Part shown: positions 21,202-34,783 of the stretch, in pieces
How positions within the stretch are numbered: position 1 is the first letter of the stretch
How the letters are laid out: each line of letters starts with the position of its first letter
NCBI GenBank assembly: GCA_032622095.1
Contig: CP136061.1
Span: 249,375,582-249,439,581, forward strand
Direction of reading: 5' to 3'
Origin: Siphonodentalium dalli
Lineage: Eukaryota; Mollusca; Scaphopoda; Gadilida; Siphonodentaliidae
DNA length: 64,000 nt
Notes under the pieces: model-generated
The model's input: only the letters and a program-made list of their open reading frames with translations
What the model was told of the DNA's origin: nothing
The model's database searches: none
Program-made: the position numbers and the translations under genes

Positions 21202-24200
21202 TTAATTTGGTATCGCCACCATGGATGAGCCATGTTTTACTCCCGAAGCTGAAGAAATCGTAATTTAGGGGCGTCAAATGGGATTATGCATATTAACATT
21301 TTATACTATAGTACCAGTTCGTGTGCTGTAATGAATTCGGTAATATTAGCCAGTGTGTGTTGTCATTGCCAACAAAATCACCTAACCTTCGTGACCATGA
21401 CACATACGCGTGCAAAGTCAACCCGTTCAGAAGTATCGTGTCAACGTCTGGCGTCTACTAAACGTGTGGCGAAGAATAATCCTATCTTCTGCTAAACGAA
21501 TGACCAATCAGCGCTGTGCAGCAGAGATTTTCCGTAGCGGAATTATTTTAATTTTATTGAAGCCAATTGTGGCTTCTTGTACTCGCATGTGTCCCGTAGC
21601 TAGTGGGGAGTGATATATTGGCCGTGTAACGGGAACAAAATCAGGAGTCCATAAGTTTTGATAACTTTATATTTGTATAAGTCTCTGCCGGGAAGCACTG
21701 TGTAAACAGGTTATGAAGAGGTGTTGCTGGTAGGTAAGTTCCGGGTGAAGTGCCGTTCTGTCTCTCAAGAACGGGTAGTTATTTTCTAGTATCGGTGGTA
21801 TCATGTGTCCATATAAGGTCTGAGGTATCATGATATACATGTTATCTATACGTTCACTATAGCGTATATCACACTATTGTTACTGGAGTATTCTATTTTT
21901 CTACCCATACCTGTGTTGTACAATGAATGCAACCAGTCATAGGCAATTAAGGTATGCTCTTATTAATTATGTGCATGTGTACGCTCGTATGCATCGTTGC
22001 ATATGCCTCGCATGTTACACGGTGCTTACCACTACATGATTAACCATATCAATACAACAGCGGGGAATGGAAGATTATCCCAGATCCGGGAACACATCAA
22101 ACTCTATCTATCATACTATCTTGTGTACTATCGGACACATGCCGTGGTTGGAACAGAACGGAAATTCAACATGCATGCATCATTCGTCGTGGTACTGATA
22201 TGTGGATGAGCACAAGGTGGCACATAAACAGCATAGAGTTGTCCTCCTTCATTAATGTTTAGGTTTTCTACACCAAATGTGTAGCCCTGCTACACAATCA
22301 TTATAATCAATTTTGATCTTAAACATATTTGTGTAGTTTCATATTCATACACAAATTGTGTAACAATTTTTACACATAAATGGGTAAATTTATACAGATT
22401 TATACACAACTGTGTGCATAAAATCAACGCATATCCCTCATACATTTTGTGTAGGTTCTTACACACACAGTTCGTAGACAAGAAATGTAAGTTCAGTAGT
22501 CCGACCTGTGGGTATATTATTAAAGATAAATGCATATTTATATGTTAAATCTTTCATGGCGTATAGTGGTATGTAGTATTTTGTTCTGTACTGTGTGAGA
22601 TTTTGTTTTATATTAACAATCCAGGGTCGTCGCGTAATTGCATAATATTAGTATTATTACAACAATCATAACAAAAGTCTAAGGGCAGTAATCGCCATGA
22701 AAGTTATAACAAATAAATCCTTATATATTATTTATACTATACCCACAAATCGGAATTCTGAACTTACAATCCTTGTCTACGATCTATGTAGATTGCATGC
22801 TGAAAAAACAAAATTCTCAAACAATATGGCCGTCATGCAGCAGAAGTTATGAATCTGAAAGTACCACAATGCGCATGCTCTACGATCTTACACAACTGTG
22901 TGTAACAGAATATACACAATATGTATAGAATGGCCCTTTGTCCATGTAGTTATATGTAAAACTATACATTGATGTGTGTGTTAATCGTGTTTACACATTA
23001 CATGTGTAATCGCTTCTACACATTAGTCATAAGAGTGTTCCCTGTATCATCTGTAAGGTTCATTTTGACTTGGAAATTTGTGAATTGAGGATTCAGGGGT
23101 ATATGGTGGAGACCTTCGTCCGTCCGTCCATCATAGTGCATATTTTGTCCGCACTTTTTTCCAGAGTTATGTCCCTTTGCCAGAGATATGACTCAGGGTT
23201 TGTTTTGTCCGCATTTTTTCCAGAGTAATGGTAATTTGCCAGAGCTATGAACCGGGGTTAAACTGAGAGAAATGTCCCACTATTACTTTATTTTCTCTAT
23301 ATATATAGCCAATATTGAGCGTAGAGTCGGAGGTATTGGCCCACTCTTGGCGTTGCCCTTCTTTGTCATTGGGATTCGTGTTTTGAGGTATTGGAGCTGA
23401 TAAAATTAGTCATTTATGATATCATTTAATGACAACAAATAAACACATGTCAATTATAGTGCTGATAAATACGTAGGAGTGTAACTCAGTGAATGGTCAC
23501 CTTTCACATAATGAACTACTACACATGGTTTAAACCTACAGTGACGGTCCAACCAAACCTACAGTGACGGTCCAACCAAACCTACAGTGACGGTCCAACC
23601 AAACCGGGTCTAAGTGGGCGTTTCGGTAGCTGGCTGATTAGAAGAGCATGCAATGGAACTACAATTACCAGTCGGTCCACAAGCAGGTCGGTAGAATGAT
23701 TATTTGCCCGCCGTCAATTAGTGAGAAGATGCACACGCTTATAACAACCCTCGTGTCATAATAAATAAATTGTGATATGATAGTACCAAGCCGCCACTCT
23801 CACATTATAGACACATCTCAATCAATCAGCCCCGCCAATTTAAACACCCTTGCTGGACCGTCGAATGATATGGTTTAGTTGCCAAAAAAAAACGCAATAC
23901 AAAAAATCGCAATATACAAAATAACTTATCCCCGCACACGATTGTTTAGCTTGACAACATAGAGACACTATTACTGAAATGAAAGCTGGTCTGGCTGACC
24001 TGAGGTATCGGGTTTAAACCACTGATTTAGTTGTAAAACCTAAATGTTTGTGTAACCAAGTTAAAACCGAATATGAAGAAGTGTGTTTTCAAAATACATT
24101 AACGTATCTGGCCCTGCGTGTTTGTACACTGACATGATAACATGTGTGTTAAAATCATCGAACAAACAAGATATCACGATGAAGAGTCAGATGAATTCAT

Positions 24201-24293
24201 TTTATACCATAATTTGCTATGCTATTGTGTGTGTAACACCTATTTTGTAATTTTCATATTTACACCCTACTGTGGGTAGGCCTATACATCATA

Positions 24294-26340
24294 GCAACCA
24301 CAACGCGCCGCAGGCGCGTTGTTGCTTTTCAAGTTTAGGCGTGAATGACGTCATTAATTTTTACAATACCATGAAACAGCATTTCGACGCGATGAAAATC
24401 CGGACAAGAAAAATGGGTTAAAAATCACGTGACTTCCGCTTCGCTTTCAACAAGAATCATTGGAACAATAATATCCCAAAAAGAAACGGTGACACAGAAT
24501 CGGAAGTGGACCAACGGGATGGTTATAAAATTAACAACTTTAGTTTTTCTGAACAATTCCTACGTGATGTTGGCCTATAGATTAGTTTCGTTTGACCAAT
24601 TTCGTTGGTTAGCTGAATAAAATCAGCGAAGACGTCATGACATGGTCCATGACGTCATTTGCGTCATTTGGTGTTGTGGGCTAGAATCCAGAAAAAATTG
24701 GTCTCCGCAGGAAACACTGATTTCACATCAGTATACTAGACTTGGTTGCATTTATAACCGTTTTCGCAAAAGATATATGCGAAAATAGCACAAGCAAACG
24801 TGCCTGCTTCAGAATCAAATTACCACAGTTGAATAGCCAAGGATGTACCCTTTCCAACAATGTATAGCACGACATCGTGTGTTGCGACGATGTTTACTTA
24901 TGGTGTTTTGTAATAACGATCCCGCCTTAGCTGCGTGTAATTATCCTCCGGACAAATTGCTTAGCGAAAAATCCCCCTAATAGGCGGACAACATATTCAA
25001 TAAGTTCCCGTCTCGCAACGATTTGGCCTCACAGACATATCAGCGGCTTATCAATTCCTTCGAGATAAATGATTGAACCAATCTACTCTAACAAGGGGGA
25101 TTTTTTCACGGTTGTATGTCGCGCGAATAGTATTGGCTGGCTGCCAGGTATTCACACTCAACATCGGAACGCGGCTTATTATTTGAAATCATTTGTGAGC
25201 AGTGGTGGATGCGAGGAAGTCAAATTATATGTCCATCATAACATGGGTCGCCTTCGTTGGTGAACATGGAATTAAGCCTCAACCAAATTTGTTGTCAAGT
25301 TGATGTGGGGGGCTTATATGACCTTGACCTTGACCATAAAATGACCTTGACCTCTGTTGAAAGACATCTCACTTAAAGGGCCATTTTGCTAGATATGTGT
25401 TGCGATGTACGCGATAATGTCAATATTCAGAGGCCTTTTATAGCTATCCTTTAGAAATATACCGGTATCGAGGCTCCTACATACTCGAGTCTGTATCTGA
25501 CGAACAGAAACATGGGAGTACGATATCAATTTAAACTTGACCTCCATAAAGAATCTATTATATATTTGAAGAAAGTTTGTGGTCTGTGCGTGTGGGTGTG
25601 TGTGTGTATGTATGTGTGTGTGTTTCCGCGATGGAATCGGAAACGGCTAACCGATTTTGATGAAACTTGGTACGGGTATGTAGTTTGACCTGGGGACTAA
25701 CTTGGGTATATCCGTTTGCCCGTGCGGCGTGACCTTGACCTTCAAATGACCTTGAACTCAAGTTCTCCGCTGAGCCGATTTTCACCAAATTTGGTATGTG
25801 GGGGTAGTTTCAGGCGCTGAGCAATTTCGTCACACCCGGATGCCCGTGCGGCGTGAACTTGATATTTTAAATGACATTGAACTGTATCTGGGTATCCACT
25901 GGCCCGATTGCCACCATTTTTTGGGGGTGTTGGTGTAGATGGGGATGCCAACAAATTTCGTCTCACCCACATGCCCGTCAGACAGGTACCCAGCTAAAAC
26001 CTAATGTATAGTTTGTGACTTTTGTCTGTTAGCTATGGCCGGGAAAACTTCCGGACGAATTTCGACGAAACTTGATACCTAAGTGTACGTTTGTCCGGGA
26101 AGTGTTTTGGACGGGTCAAAGTGTGATGCTTGATCTTCAAAATGGTCGATTCAAGATCAAATCGGGTATTAGTGGCGGATTTCGATAGCTAGGGATACTT
26201 TTGTCCGGGGAGTGTTTTGGACGGGTCAAATCGTGACATCGACCTGACCTTGACCTTCAAAATGGTCAATTCAAGGTCAAATCGCGCAATTCGCCGAAAA
26301 GCAGAAGGGAAACAGCCCGGTATGTATGTATCCATACGCC
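24294..26340 (-). mobile_element. Element E, right-truncated copy in array B
   Basis: Third array B copy, at exactly 5,487-bp spacing from the previous one, with the same truncated right end. Confidence 0.8.
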
Positions 26341-26461
26341 AACTACCAGAAGATACAGTATTATGTTGCTGGTGATACTTCGCATCATCTTATGTTCCTA
26401 TAATAATTTGGTATTAAGTTTTATTCTAAATGGGTTCTCACTCCCACTCGGTTATATTTAA

Positions 26462-26688
26462 CCCTTTGAGTGCCAGGGGCCGATCACATCGGCCCTAAAC
26501 CTACAAAATAAGGCTGTTAAAGAATATAAGAATAAATTATTAAAATTGTAAAAAAAAAAAAAAAAATGTTAGGCCAATGCATTCTCTTATATATGCGAGG
26601 CGACCTATGGTCGACTCGCATATGTAAGAGAATGCATTGTCACAGGGTATATGGGTTGATACAAAAATCGGACCTGGCACTCAAAGGG
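26462..26688. mobile_element. piggyBac-type MITE, copy 3 in array B
   Basis: It is 227 bp, with the same terminal repeats, TTAA flanks and mismatched palindrome arm as the other B copies. Confidence 0.85.
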
Positions 26689-29600
26689 TTAATTTGGTAT
26701 CGCCACCATGGATGAGCCATGTTTTACTCCCGAAGCTGAAGAAATCGTAATTTAGGGGCGTCAAATGGGATTATGCATATTAACATTTTATACTATAGTA
26801 CCAGTTCGTGTGCTGTAATGAATTCGGTAATATTAGCCAGTGTGTGTTGTCATTGCCAACAAAATCACCTAACCTTCGTGACCATGACACATACGCGTGC
26901 AAAGTCAACCCGTTCAGAAGTATCGTGTCAACGTCTGGCGTCTACTAAACGTGTGGCGAAGAATAATCCTATCTTCTGCTAAACGAATGACCAATCAGCG
27001 CTGTGCAGCAGAGATTTTCCGTAGCGGAATTATTTTAATTTTATTGAAGCCAATTGTGGCTTCTTGTACTCGCATGTGTCCCGTAGCTAGTGGGGAGTGA
27101 TATATTGGCCGTGTAACGGGAACAAAATCAGGAGTCCATAAGTTTTGATAACTTTATATTTGTATAAGTCTCTGCCGGGAAGCACTGTGTAAACAGGTTA
27201 TGAAGAGGTGTTGCTGGTAGGTAAGTTCCGGGTGAAGTGCCGTTCTGTCTCTCAAGAACGGGTAGTTATTTTCTAGTATCGGTGGTATCATGTGTCCATA
27301 TAAGGTCTGAGGTATCATGATATACATGTTATCTATACGTTCACTATAGCGTATATCACACTATTGTTACTGGAGTATTCTATTTTTCTACCCATACCTG
27401 TGTTGTACAATGAATGCAACCAGTCATAGGCAATTAAGGTATGCTCTTATTAATTATGTGCATGTGTACGCTCGTATGCATCGTTGCATATGCCTCGCAT
27501 GTTACACGGTGCTTACCACTACATGATTAACCATATCAATACAACAGCGGGGAATGGAAGATTATCCCAGATCCGGGAACACATCAAACTCTATCTATCA
27601 TACTATCTTGTGTACTATCGGACACATGCCGTGGTTGGAACAGAACGGAAATTCAACATGCATGCATCATTCGTCGTGGTACTGATATGTGGATGAGCAC
27701 AAGGTGGCACATAAACAGCATAGAGTTGTCCTCCTTCATTAATGTTTAGGTTTTCTACACCAAATGTGTAGCCCTGCTACACAATCATTATAATCAATTT
27801 TGATCTTAAACATATTTGTGTAGTTTCATATTCATACACAAATTGTGTAACAATTTTTACACATAAATGGGTAAATTTATACAGATTTATACACAACTGT
27901 GTGCATAAAATCAACGCATATCCCTCATACATTTTGTGTAGGTTCTTACACACACAGTTCGTAGACAAGAAATGTAAGTTCAGTAGTCCGACCTGTGGGT
28001 ATATTATTAAAGATAAATGCATATTTATATGTTAAATCTTTCATGGCGTATAGTGGTATGTAGTATTTTGTTCTGTACTGTGTGAGATTTTGTTTTATAT
28101 TAACAATCCAGGGTCGTCGCGTAATTGCATAATATTAGTATTATTACAACAATCATAACAAAAGTCTAAGGGCAGTAATCGCCATGAAAGTTATAACAAA
28201 TAAATCCTTATATATTATTTATACTATACCCACAAATCGGAATTCTGAACTTACAATCCTTGTCTACGATCTATGTAGATTGCATGCTGAAAAAACAAAA
28301 TTCTCAAACAATATGGCCGTCATGCAGCAGAAGTTATGAATCTGAAAGTACCACAATGCGCATGCTCTACGATCTTACACAACTGTGTGTAACAGAATAT
28401 ACACAATATGTATAGAATGGCCCTTTGTCCATGTAGTTATATGTAAAACTATACATTGATGTGTGTGTTAATCGTGTTTACACATTACATGTGTAATCGC
28501 TTCTACACATTAGTCATAAGAGTGTTCCCTGTATCATCTGTAAGGTTCATTTTGACTTGGAAATTTGTGAATTGAGGATTCAGGGGTATATGGTGGAGAC
28601 CTTCGTCCGTCCGTCCATCATAGTGCATATTTTGTCCGCACTTTTTTCCAGAGTTATGTCCCTTTGCCAGAGATATGACTCAGGGTTTGTTTTGTCCGCA
28701 TTTTTTCCAGAGTAATGGTAATTTGCCAGAGCTATGAACCGGGGTTAAACTGAGAGAAATGTCCCACTATTACTTTATTTTCTCTATATATATAGCCAAT
28801 ATTGAGCGTAGAGTCGGAGGTATTGGCCCACTCTTGGCGTTGCCCTTCTTTGTCATTGGGATTCGTGTTTTGAGGTATTGGAGCTGATAAAATTAGTCAT
28901 TTATGATATCATTTAATGACAACAAATAAACACATGTCAATTATAGTGCTGATAAATACGTAGGAGTGTAACTCAGTGAATGGTCACCTTTCACATAATG
29001 AACTACTACACATGGTTTAAACCTACAGTGACGGTCCAACCAAACCTACAGTGACGGTCCAACCAAACCTACAGTGACGGTCCAACCAAACCGGGTCTAA
29101 GTGGGCGTTTCGGTAGCTGGCTGATTAGAAGAGCATGCAATGGAACTACAATTACCAGTCGGTCCACAAGCAGGTCGGTAGAATGATTATTTGCCCGCCG
29201 TCAATTAGTGAGAAGATGCACACGCTTATAACAACCCTCGTGTCATAATAAATAAATTGTGATATGATAGTACCAAGCCGCCACTCTCACATTATAGACA
29301 CATCTCAATCAATCAGCCCCGCCAATTTAAACACCCTTGCTGGACCGTCGAATGATATGGTTTAGTTGCCAAAAAAAAACGCAATACAAAAAATCGCAAT
29401 ATACAAAATAACTTATCCCCGCACACGATTGTTTAGCTTGACAACATAGAGACACTATTACTGAAATGAAAGCTGGTCTGGCTGACCTGAGGTATCGGGT
29501 TTAAACCACTGATTTAGTTGTAAAACCTAAATGTTTGTGTAACCAAGTTAAAACCGAATATGAAGAAGTGTGTTTTCAAAATACATTAACGTATCTGGCC

Positions 29601-29780
29601 CTGCGTGTTTGTACACTGACATGATAACATGTGTGTTAAAATCATCGAACAAACAAGATATCACGATGAAGAGTCAGATGAATTCATTTTATACCATAAT
29701 TTGCTATGCTATTGTGTGTGTAACACCTATTTTGTAATTTTCATATTTACACCCTACTGTGGGTAGGCCTATACATCATA

Positions 29781-31827
29781 GCAACCACAACGCGCCGCAG
29801 GCGCGTTGTTGCTTTTCAAGTTTAGGCGTGAATGACGTCATTAATTTTTACAATACCATGAAACAGCATTTCGACGCGATGAAAATCCGGACAAGAAAAA
29901 TGGGTTAAAAATCACGTGACTTCCGCTTCGCTTTCAACAAGAATCATTGGAACAATAATATCCCAAAAAGAAACGGTGACACAGAATCGGAAGTGGACCA
30001 ACGGGATGGTTATAAAATTAACAACTTTAGTTTTTCTGAACAATTCCTACGTGATGTTGGCCTATAGATTAGTTTCGTTTGACCAATTTCGTTGGTTAGC
30101 TGAATAAAATCAGCGAAGACGTCATGACATGGTCCATGACGTCATTTGCGTCATTTGGTGTTGTGGGCTAGAATCCAGAAAAAATTGGTCTCCGCAGGAA
30201 ACACTGATTTCACATCAGTATACTAGACTTGGTTGCATTTATAACCGTTTTCGCAAAAGATATATGCGAAAATAGCACAAGCAAACGTGCCTGCTTCAGA
30301 ATCAAATTACCACAGTTGAATAGCCAAGGATGTACCCTTTCCAACAATGTATAGCACGACATCGTGTGTTGCGACGATGTTTACTTATGGTGTTTTGTAA
30401 TAACGATCCCGCCTTAGCTGCGTGTAATTATCCTCCGGACAAATTGCTTAGCGAAAAATCCCCCTAATAGGCGGACAACATATTCAATAAGTTCCCGTCT
30501 CGCAACGATTTGGCCTCACAGACATATCAGCGGCTTATCAATTCCTTCGAGATAAATGATTGAACCAATCTACTCTAACAAGGGGGATTTTTTCACGGTT
30601 GTATGTCGCGCGAATAGTATTGGCTGGCTGCCAGGTATTCACACTCAACATCGGAACGCGGCTTATTATTTGAAATCATTTGTGAGCAGTGGTGGATGCG
30701 AGGAAGTCAAATTATATGTCCATCATAACATGGGTCGCCTTCGTTGGTGAACATGGAATTAAGCCTCAACCAAATTTGTTGTCAAGTTGATGTGGGGGGC
30801 TTATATGACCTTGACCTTGACCATAAAATGACCTTGACCTCTGTTGAAAGACATCTCACTTAAAGGGCCATTTTGCTAGATATGTGTTGCGATGTACGCG
30901 ATAATGTCAATATTCAGAGGCCTTTTATAGCTATCCTTTAGAAATATACCGGTATCGAGGCTCCTACATACTCGAGTCTGTATCTGACGAACAGAAACAT
31001 GGGAGTACGATATCAATTTAAACTTGACCTCCATAAAGAATCTATTATATATTTGAAGAAAGTTTGTGGTCTGTGCGTGTGGGTGTGTGTGTGTATGTAT
31101 GTGTGTGTGTTTCCGCGATGGAATCGGAAACGGCTAACCGATTTTGATGAAACTTGGTACGGGTATGTAGTTTGACCTGGGGACTAACTTGGGTATATCC
31201 GTTTGCCCGTGCGGCGTGACCTTGACCTTCAAATGACCTTGAACTCAAGTTCTCCGCTGAGCCGATTTTCACCAAATTTGGTATGTGGGGGTAGTTTCAG
31301 GCGCTGAGCAATTTCGTCACACCCGGATGCCCGTGCGGCGTGAACTTGATATTTTAAATGACATTGAACTGTATCTGGGTATCCACTGGCCCGATTGCCA
31401 CCATTTTTTGGGGGTGTTGGTGTAGATGGGGATGCCAACAAATTTCGTCTCACCCACATGCCCGTCAGACAGGTACCCAGCTAAAACCTAATGTATAGTT
31501 TGTGACTTTTGTCTGTTAGCTATGGCCGGGAAAACTTCCGGACGAATTTCGACGAAACTTGATACCTAAGTGTACGTTTGTCCGGGAAGTGTTTTGGACG
31601 GGTCAAAGTGTGATGCTTGATCTTCAAAATGGTCGATTCAAGATCAAATCGGGTATTAGTGGCGGATTTCGATAGCTAGGGATACTTTTGTCCGGGGAGT
31701 GTTTTGGACGGGTCAAATCGTGACATCGACCTGACCTTGACCTTCAAAATGGTCAATTCAAGGTCAAATCGCGCAATTCGCCGAAAAGCAGAAGGGAAAC
31801 AGCCCGGTATGTATGTATCCATACGCC
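29781..31827 (-). mobile_element. Element E, right-truncated copy in array B (last)
   Basis: Fourth and last site-1 copy. The unit it opens is transitional: it runs into site 2 occupied by the first array C element (34784), giving 5,003 bp instead of 5,487. Confidence 0.8.
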
Positions 31828-31948
31828 AACTACCAGAAGATACAGTATTATGTTGCTGGTGATACTTCGCATCATCTTATGTTCCTATAATAATTTGGTA
31901 TTAAGTTTTATTCTAAATGGGTTCTCACTCCCACTCGGTTATATTTAA

Positions 31949-32175
31949 CCCTTTGAGTGCCAGGGGCCGATCACATCGGCCCTAAACCTACAAAATAAGG
32001 CTGTTAAAGAATATAAGAATAAATTATTAAAATTGTAAAAAAAAAAAAAAAAATGTTAGGCCAATGCATTCTCTTATATATGCGAGGCGACCTATGGTCG
32101 ACTCGCATATGTAAGAGAATGCATTGTCACAGGGTATATGGGTTGATACAAAAATCGGACCTGGCACTCAAAGGG
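31949..32175. mobile_element. piggyBac-type MITE, copy 4 in array B
   Basis: It is 227 bp with the B-type poly-A length (17) and the B-type palindrome mismatch, so the transitional unit is still B-like at this point. Confidence 0.85.
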
Positions 32176-34505
32176 TTAATTTGGTATCGCCACCATGGAT
32201 GAGCCATGTTTTACTCCCGAAGCTGAAGAAATCGTAATTTAGGGGCGTCAAATGGGATTATGCATATTAACATTTTATACTATAGTACCAGTTCGTGTGC
32301 TGTAATGAATTCGGTAATATTAGCCAGTGTGTGTTGTCATTGCCAACAAAATCACCTAACCTTCGTGACCATGACACATACGCGTGCAAAGTCAACCCGT
32401 TCAGAAGTATCGTGTCAACGTCTGGCGTCTACTAAACGTGTGGCGAAGAATAATCCTATCTTCTGCTAAACGAATGACCAATCAGCGCTGTGCAGCAGAG
32501 ATTTTCCGTAGCGGAATTATTTTAATTTTATTGAAGCCAATTGTGGCTTCTTGTACTCGCATGTGTCCCGTAGCTAGTGGGGAGTGATATATTGGCCGTG
32601 TAACGGGAACAAAATCAGGAGTCCATAAGTTTTGATAACTTTATATTTGTATAAGTCTCTGCCGGGAAGCACTGTGTAAACAGGTTATGAAGAGGTGTTG
32701 CTGGTAGGTAAGTTCCGGGTGAAGTGCCGTTCTGTCTCTCAAGAACGGGTAGTTATTTTCTAGTATCGGTGGTATCATGTGTCCATATAAGGTCTGAGGT
32801 ATCATGATATACATGTTATCTATACGTTCACTATAGCGTATATCACACTATTGTTACTGGAGTATTCTATTTTTCTACCCATACCTGTGTTGTACAATGA
32901 ATGCAACCAGTCATAGGCAATTAAGGTATGCTCTTATTAATTATGTGCATGTGTACGCTCGTATGCATCGTTGCATATGCCTCGCATGTTACACGGTGCT
33001 TACCACTACATGATTAACCATATCAATACAACAGCGGGGAATGGAAGATTATCCCAGATCCGGGAACACATCAAACTCTATCTATCATACTATCTTGTGT
33101 ACTATCGGACACATGCCGTGGTTGGAACAGAACGGAAATTCAACATGCATGCATCATTCGTCGTGGTACTGATATGTGGATGAGCACAAGGTGGCACATA
33201 AACAGCATAGAGTTGTCCTCCTTCATTAATGTTTAGGTTTTCTACACCAAATGTGTAGCCCTGCTACACAATCATTATAATCAATTTTGATCTTAAACAT
33301 ATTTGTGTAGTTTCATATTCATACACAAATTGTGTAACAATTTTTACACATAAATGGGTAAATTTATACAGATTTATACACAACTGTGTGCATAAAATCA
33401 ACGCATATCCCTCATACATTTTGTGTAGGTTCTTACACACACAGTTCGTAGACAAGAAATGTAAGTTCAGTAGTCCGACCTGTGGGTATATTATTAAAGA
33501 TAAATGCATATTTATATGTTAAATCTTTCATGGCGTATAGTGGTATGTAGTATTTTGTTCTGTACTGTGTGAGATTTTGTTTTATATTAACAATCCAGGG
33601 TCGTCGCGTAATTGCATAATATTAGTATTATTACAACAATCATAACAAAAGTCTAAGGGCAGTAATCGCCATGAAAGTTATAACAAATAAATCCTTATAT
33701 ATTATTTATACTATACCCACAAATCGGAATTCTGAACTTACAATCCTTGTCTACGATCTATGTAGATTGCATGCTGAAAAAACAAAATTCTCAAACAATA
33801 TGGCCGTCATGCAGCAGAAGTTATGAATCTGAAAGTACCACAATGCGCATGCTCTACGATCTTACACAACTGTGTGTAACAGAATATACACAATATGTAT
33901 AGAATGGCCCTTTGTCCATGTAGTTATATGTAAAACTATACATTGATGTGTGTGTTAATCGTGTTTACACATTACATGTGTAATCGCTTCTACACATTAG
34001 TCATAAGAGTGTTCCCTGTATCATCTGTAAGGTTCATTTTGACTTGGAAATTTGTGAATTGAGGATTCAGGGGTATATGGTGGAGACCTTCGTCCGTCCG
34101 TCCATCATAGTGCATATTTTGTCCGCACTTTTTTCCAGAGTTATGTCCCTTTGCCAGAGATATGACTCAGGGTTTGTTTTGTCCGCATTTTTTCCAGAGT
34201 AATGGTAATTTGCCAGAGCTATGAACCGGGGTTAAACTGAGAGAAATGTCCCACTATTACTTTATTTTCTCTATATATATAGCCAATATTGAGCGTAGAG
34301 TCGGAGGTATTGGCCCACTCTTGGCGTTGCCCTTCTTTGTCATTGGGATTCGTGTTTTGAGGTATTGGAGCTGATAAAATTAGTCATTTATGATATCATT
34401 TAATGACAACAAATAAACACATGTCAATTATAGTGCTGATAAATACGTAGGAGTGTAACTCAGTGAATGGTCACCTTTCACATAATGAACTACTACACAT
34501 GGTTT

Positions 34506-34625
34506 AAACCTACAGTGACGGTCCAACCAAACCTACAGTGACGGTCCAACCAAACCTACAGTGACGGTCCAACCAAACCTACAGTGACGGTCCAACCAAA
34601 CCTACAGTGACGGTCCAACCAAACC
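34506..34625. repeat. 23-bp tandem repeat, 5 copies at the B/C junction
   Basis: Five copies plus a partial, more than any other unit. Diagnostic bases to the left are B-type (for example CACAACTG near 33866 and a 6-T run near 34129). Bases just to the right are C-type (CAGGCGGTCTAC near 34689). The array change therefore coincides with this repeat, consistent with unequal exchange inside it. Confidence 0.9.
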
Positions 34626-34783
34626 GGGTCTAAGTGGGCGTTTCGGTAGCTGGCTGATTAGAAGAGCATGCAATGGAACTACAATTACCAGGCGGTCTAC
34701 AAGCAGGTCGGTAGAATGATTATTTGCCCGCCGTCAATTAGTGAGAAGATGCACACGCTTATAACAACCCTCGTGTCATAATA

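Larger units (their letters stand above)
13002..34500. repeat. Tandem array B: 5,487-bp unit, backbone plus element E at site 1
   Basis: Counting from the first base of element E, units are 13320-18806, 18807-24293, 24294-29780 (each 5,487 bp) and a transitional unit 29781-34783. The first 318 bases (13002-13319) are the end of a preceding unit. Each unit holds a truncated element E, a piggyBac-type MITE, TACACA-rich palindromes, a two-copy mollusc-type tract and three copies of a 23-bp repeat. The three full units appear identical by eye. The switch to C-type sequence happens between about 34140 and 34690. There is no recognisable gene. Confidence 0.93.

Noticed and set aside
34506-34625. 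23-bp repeats considered as a CRISPR-like array
   Set aside because: Direct tandem copies without spacers in a eukaryotic context.
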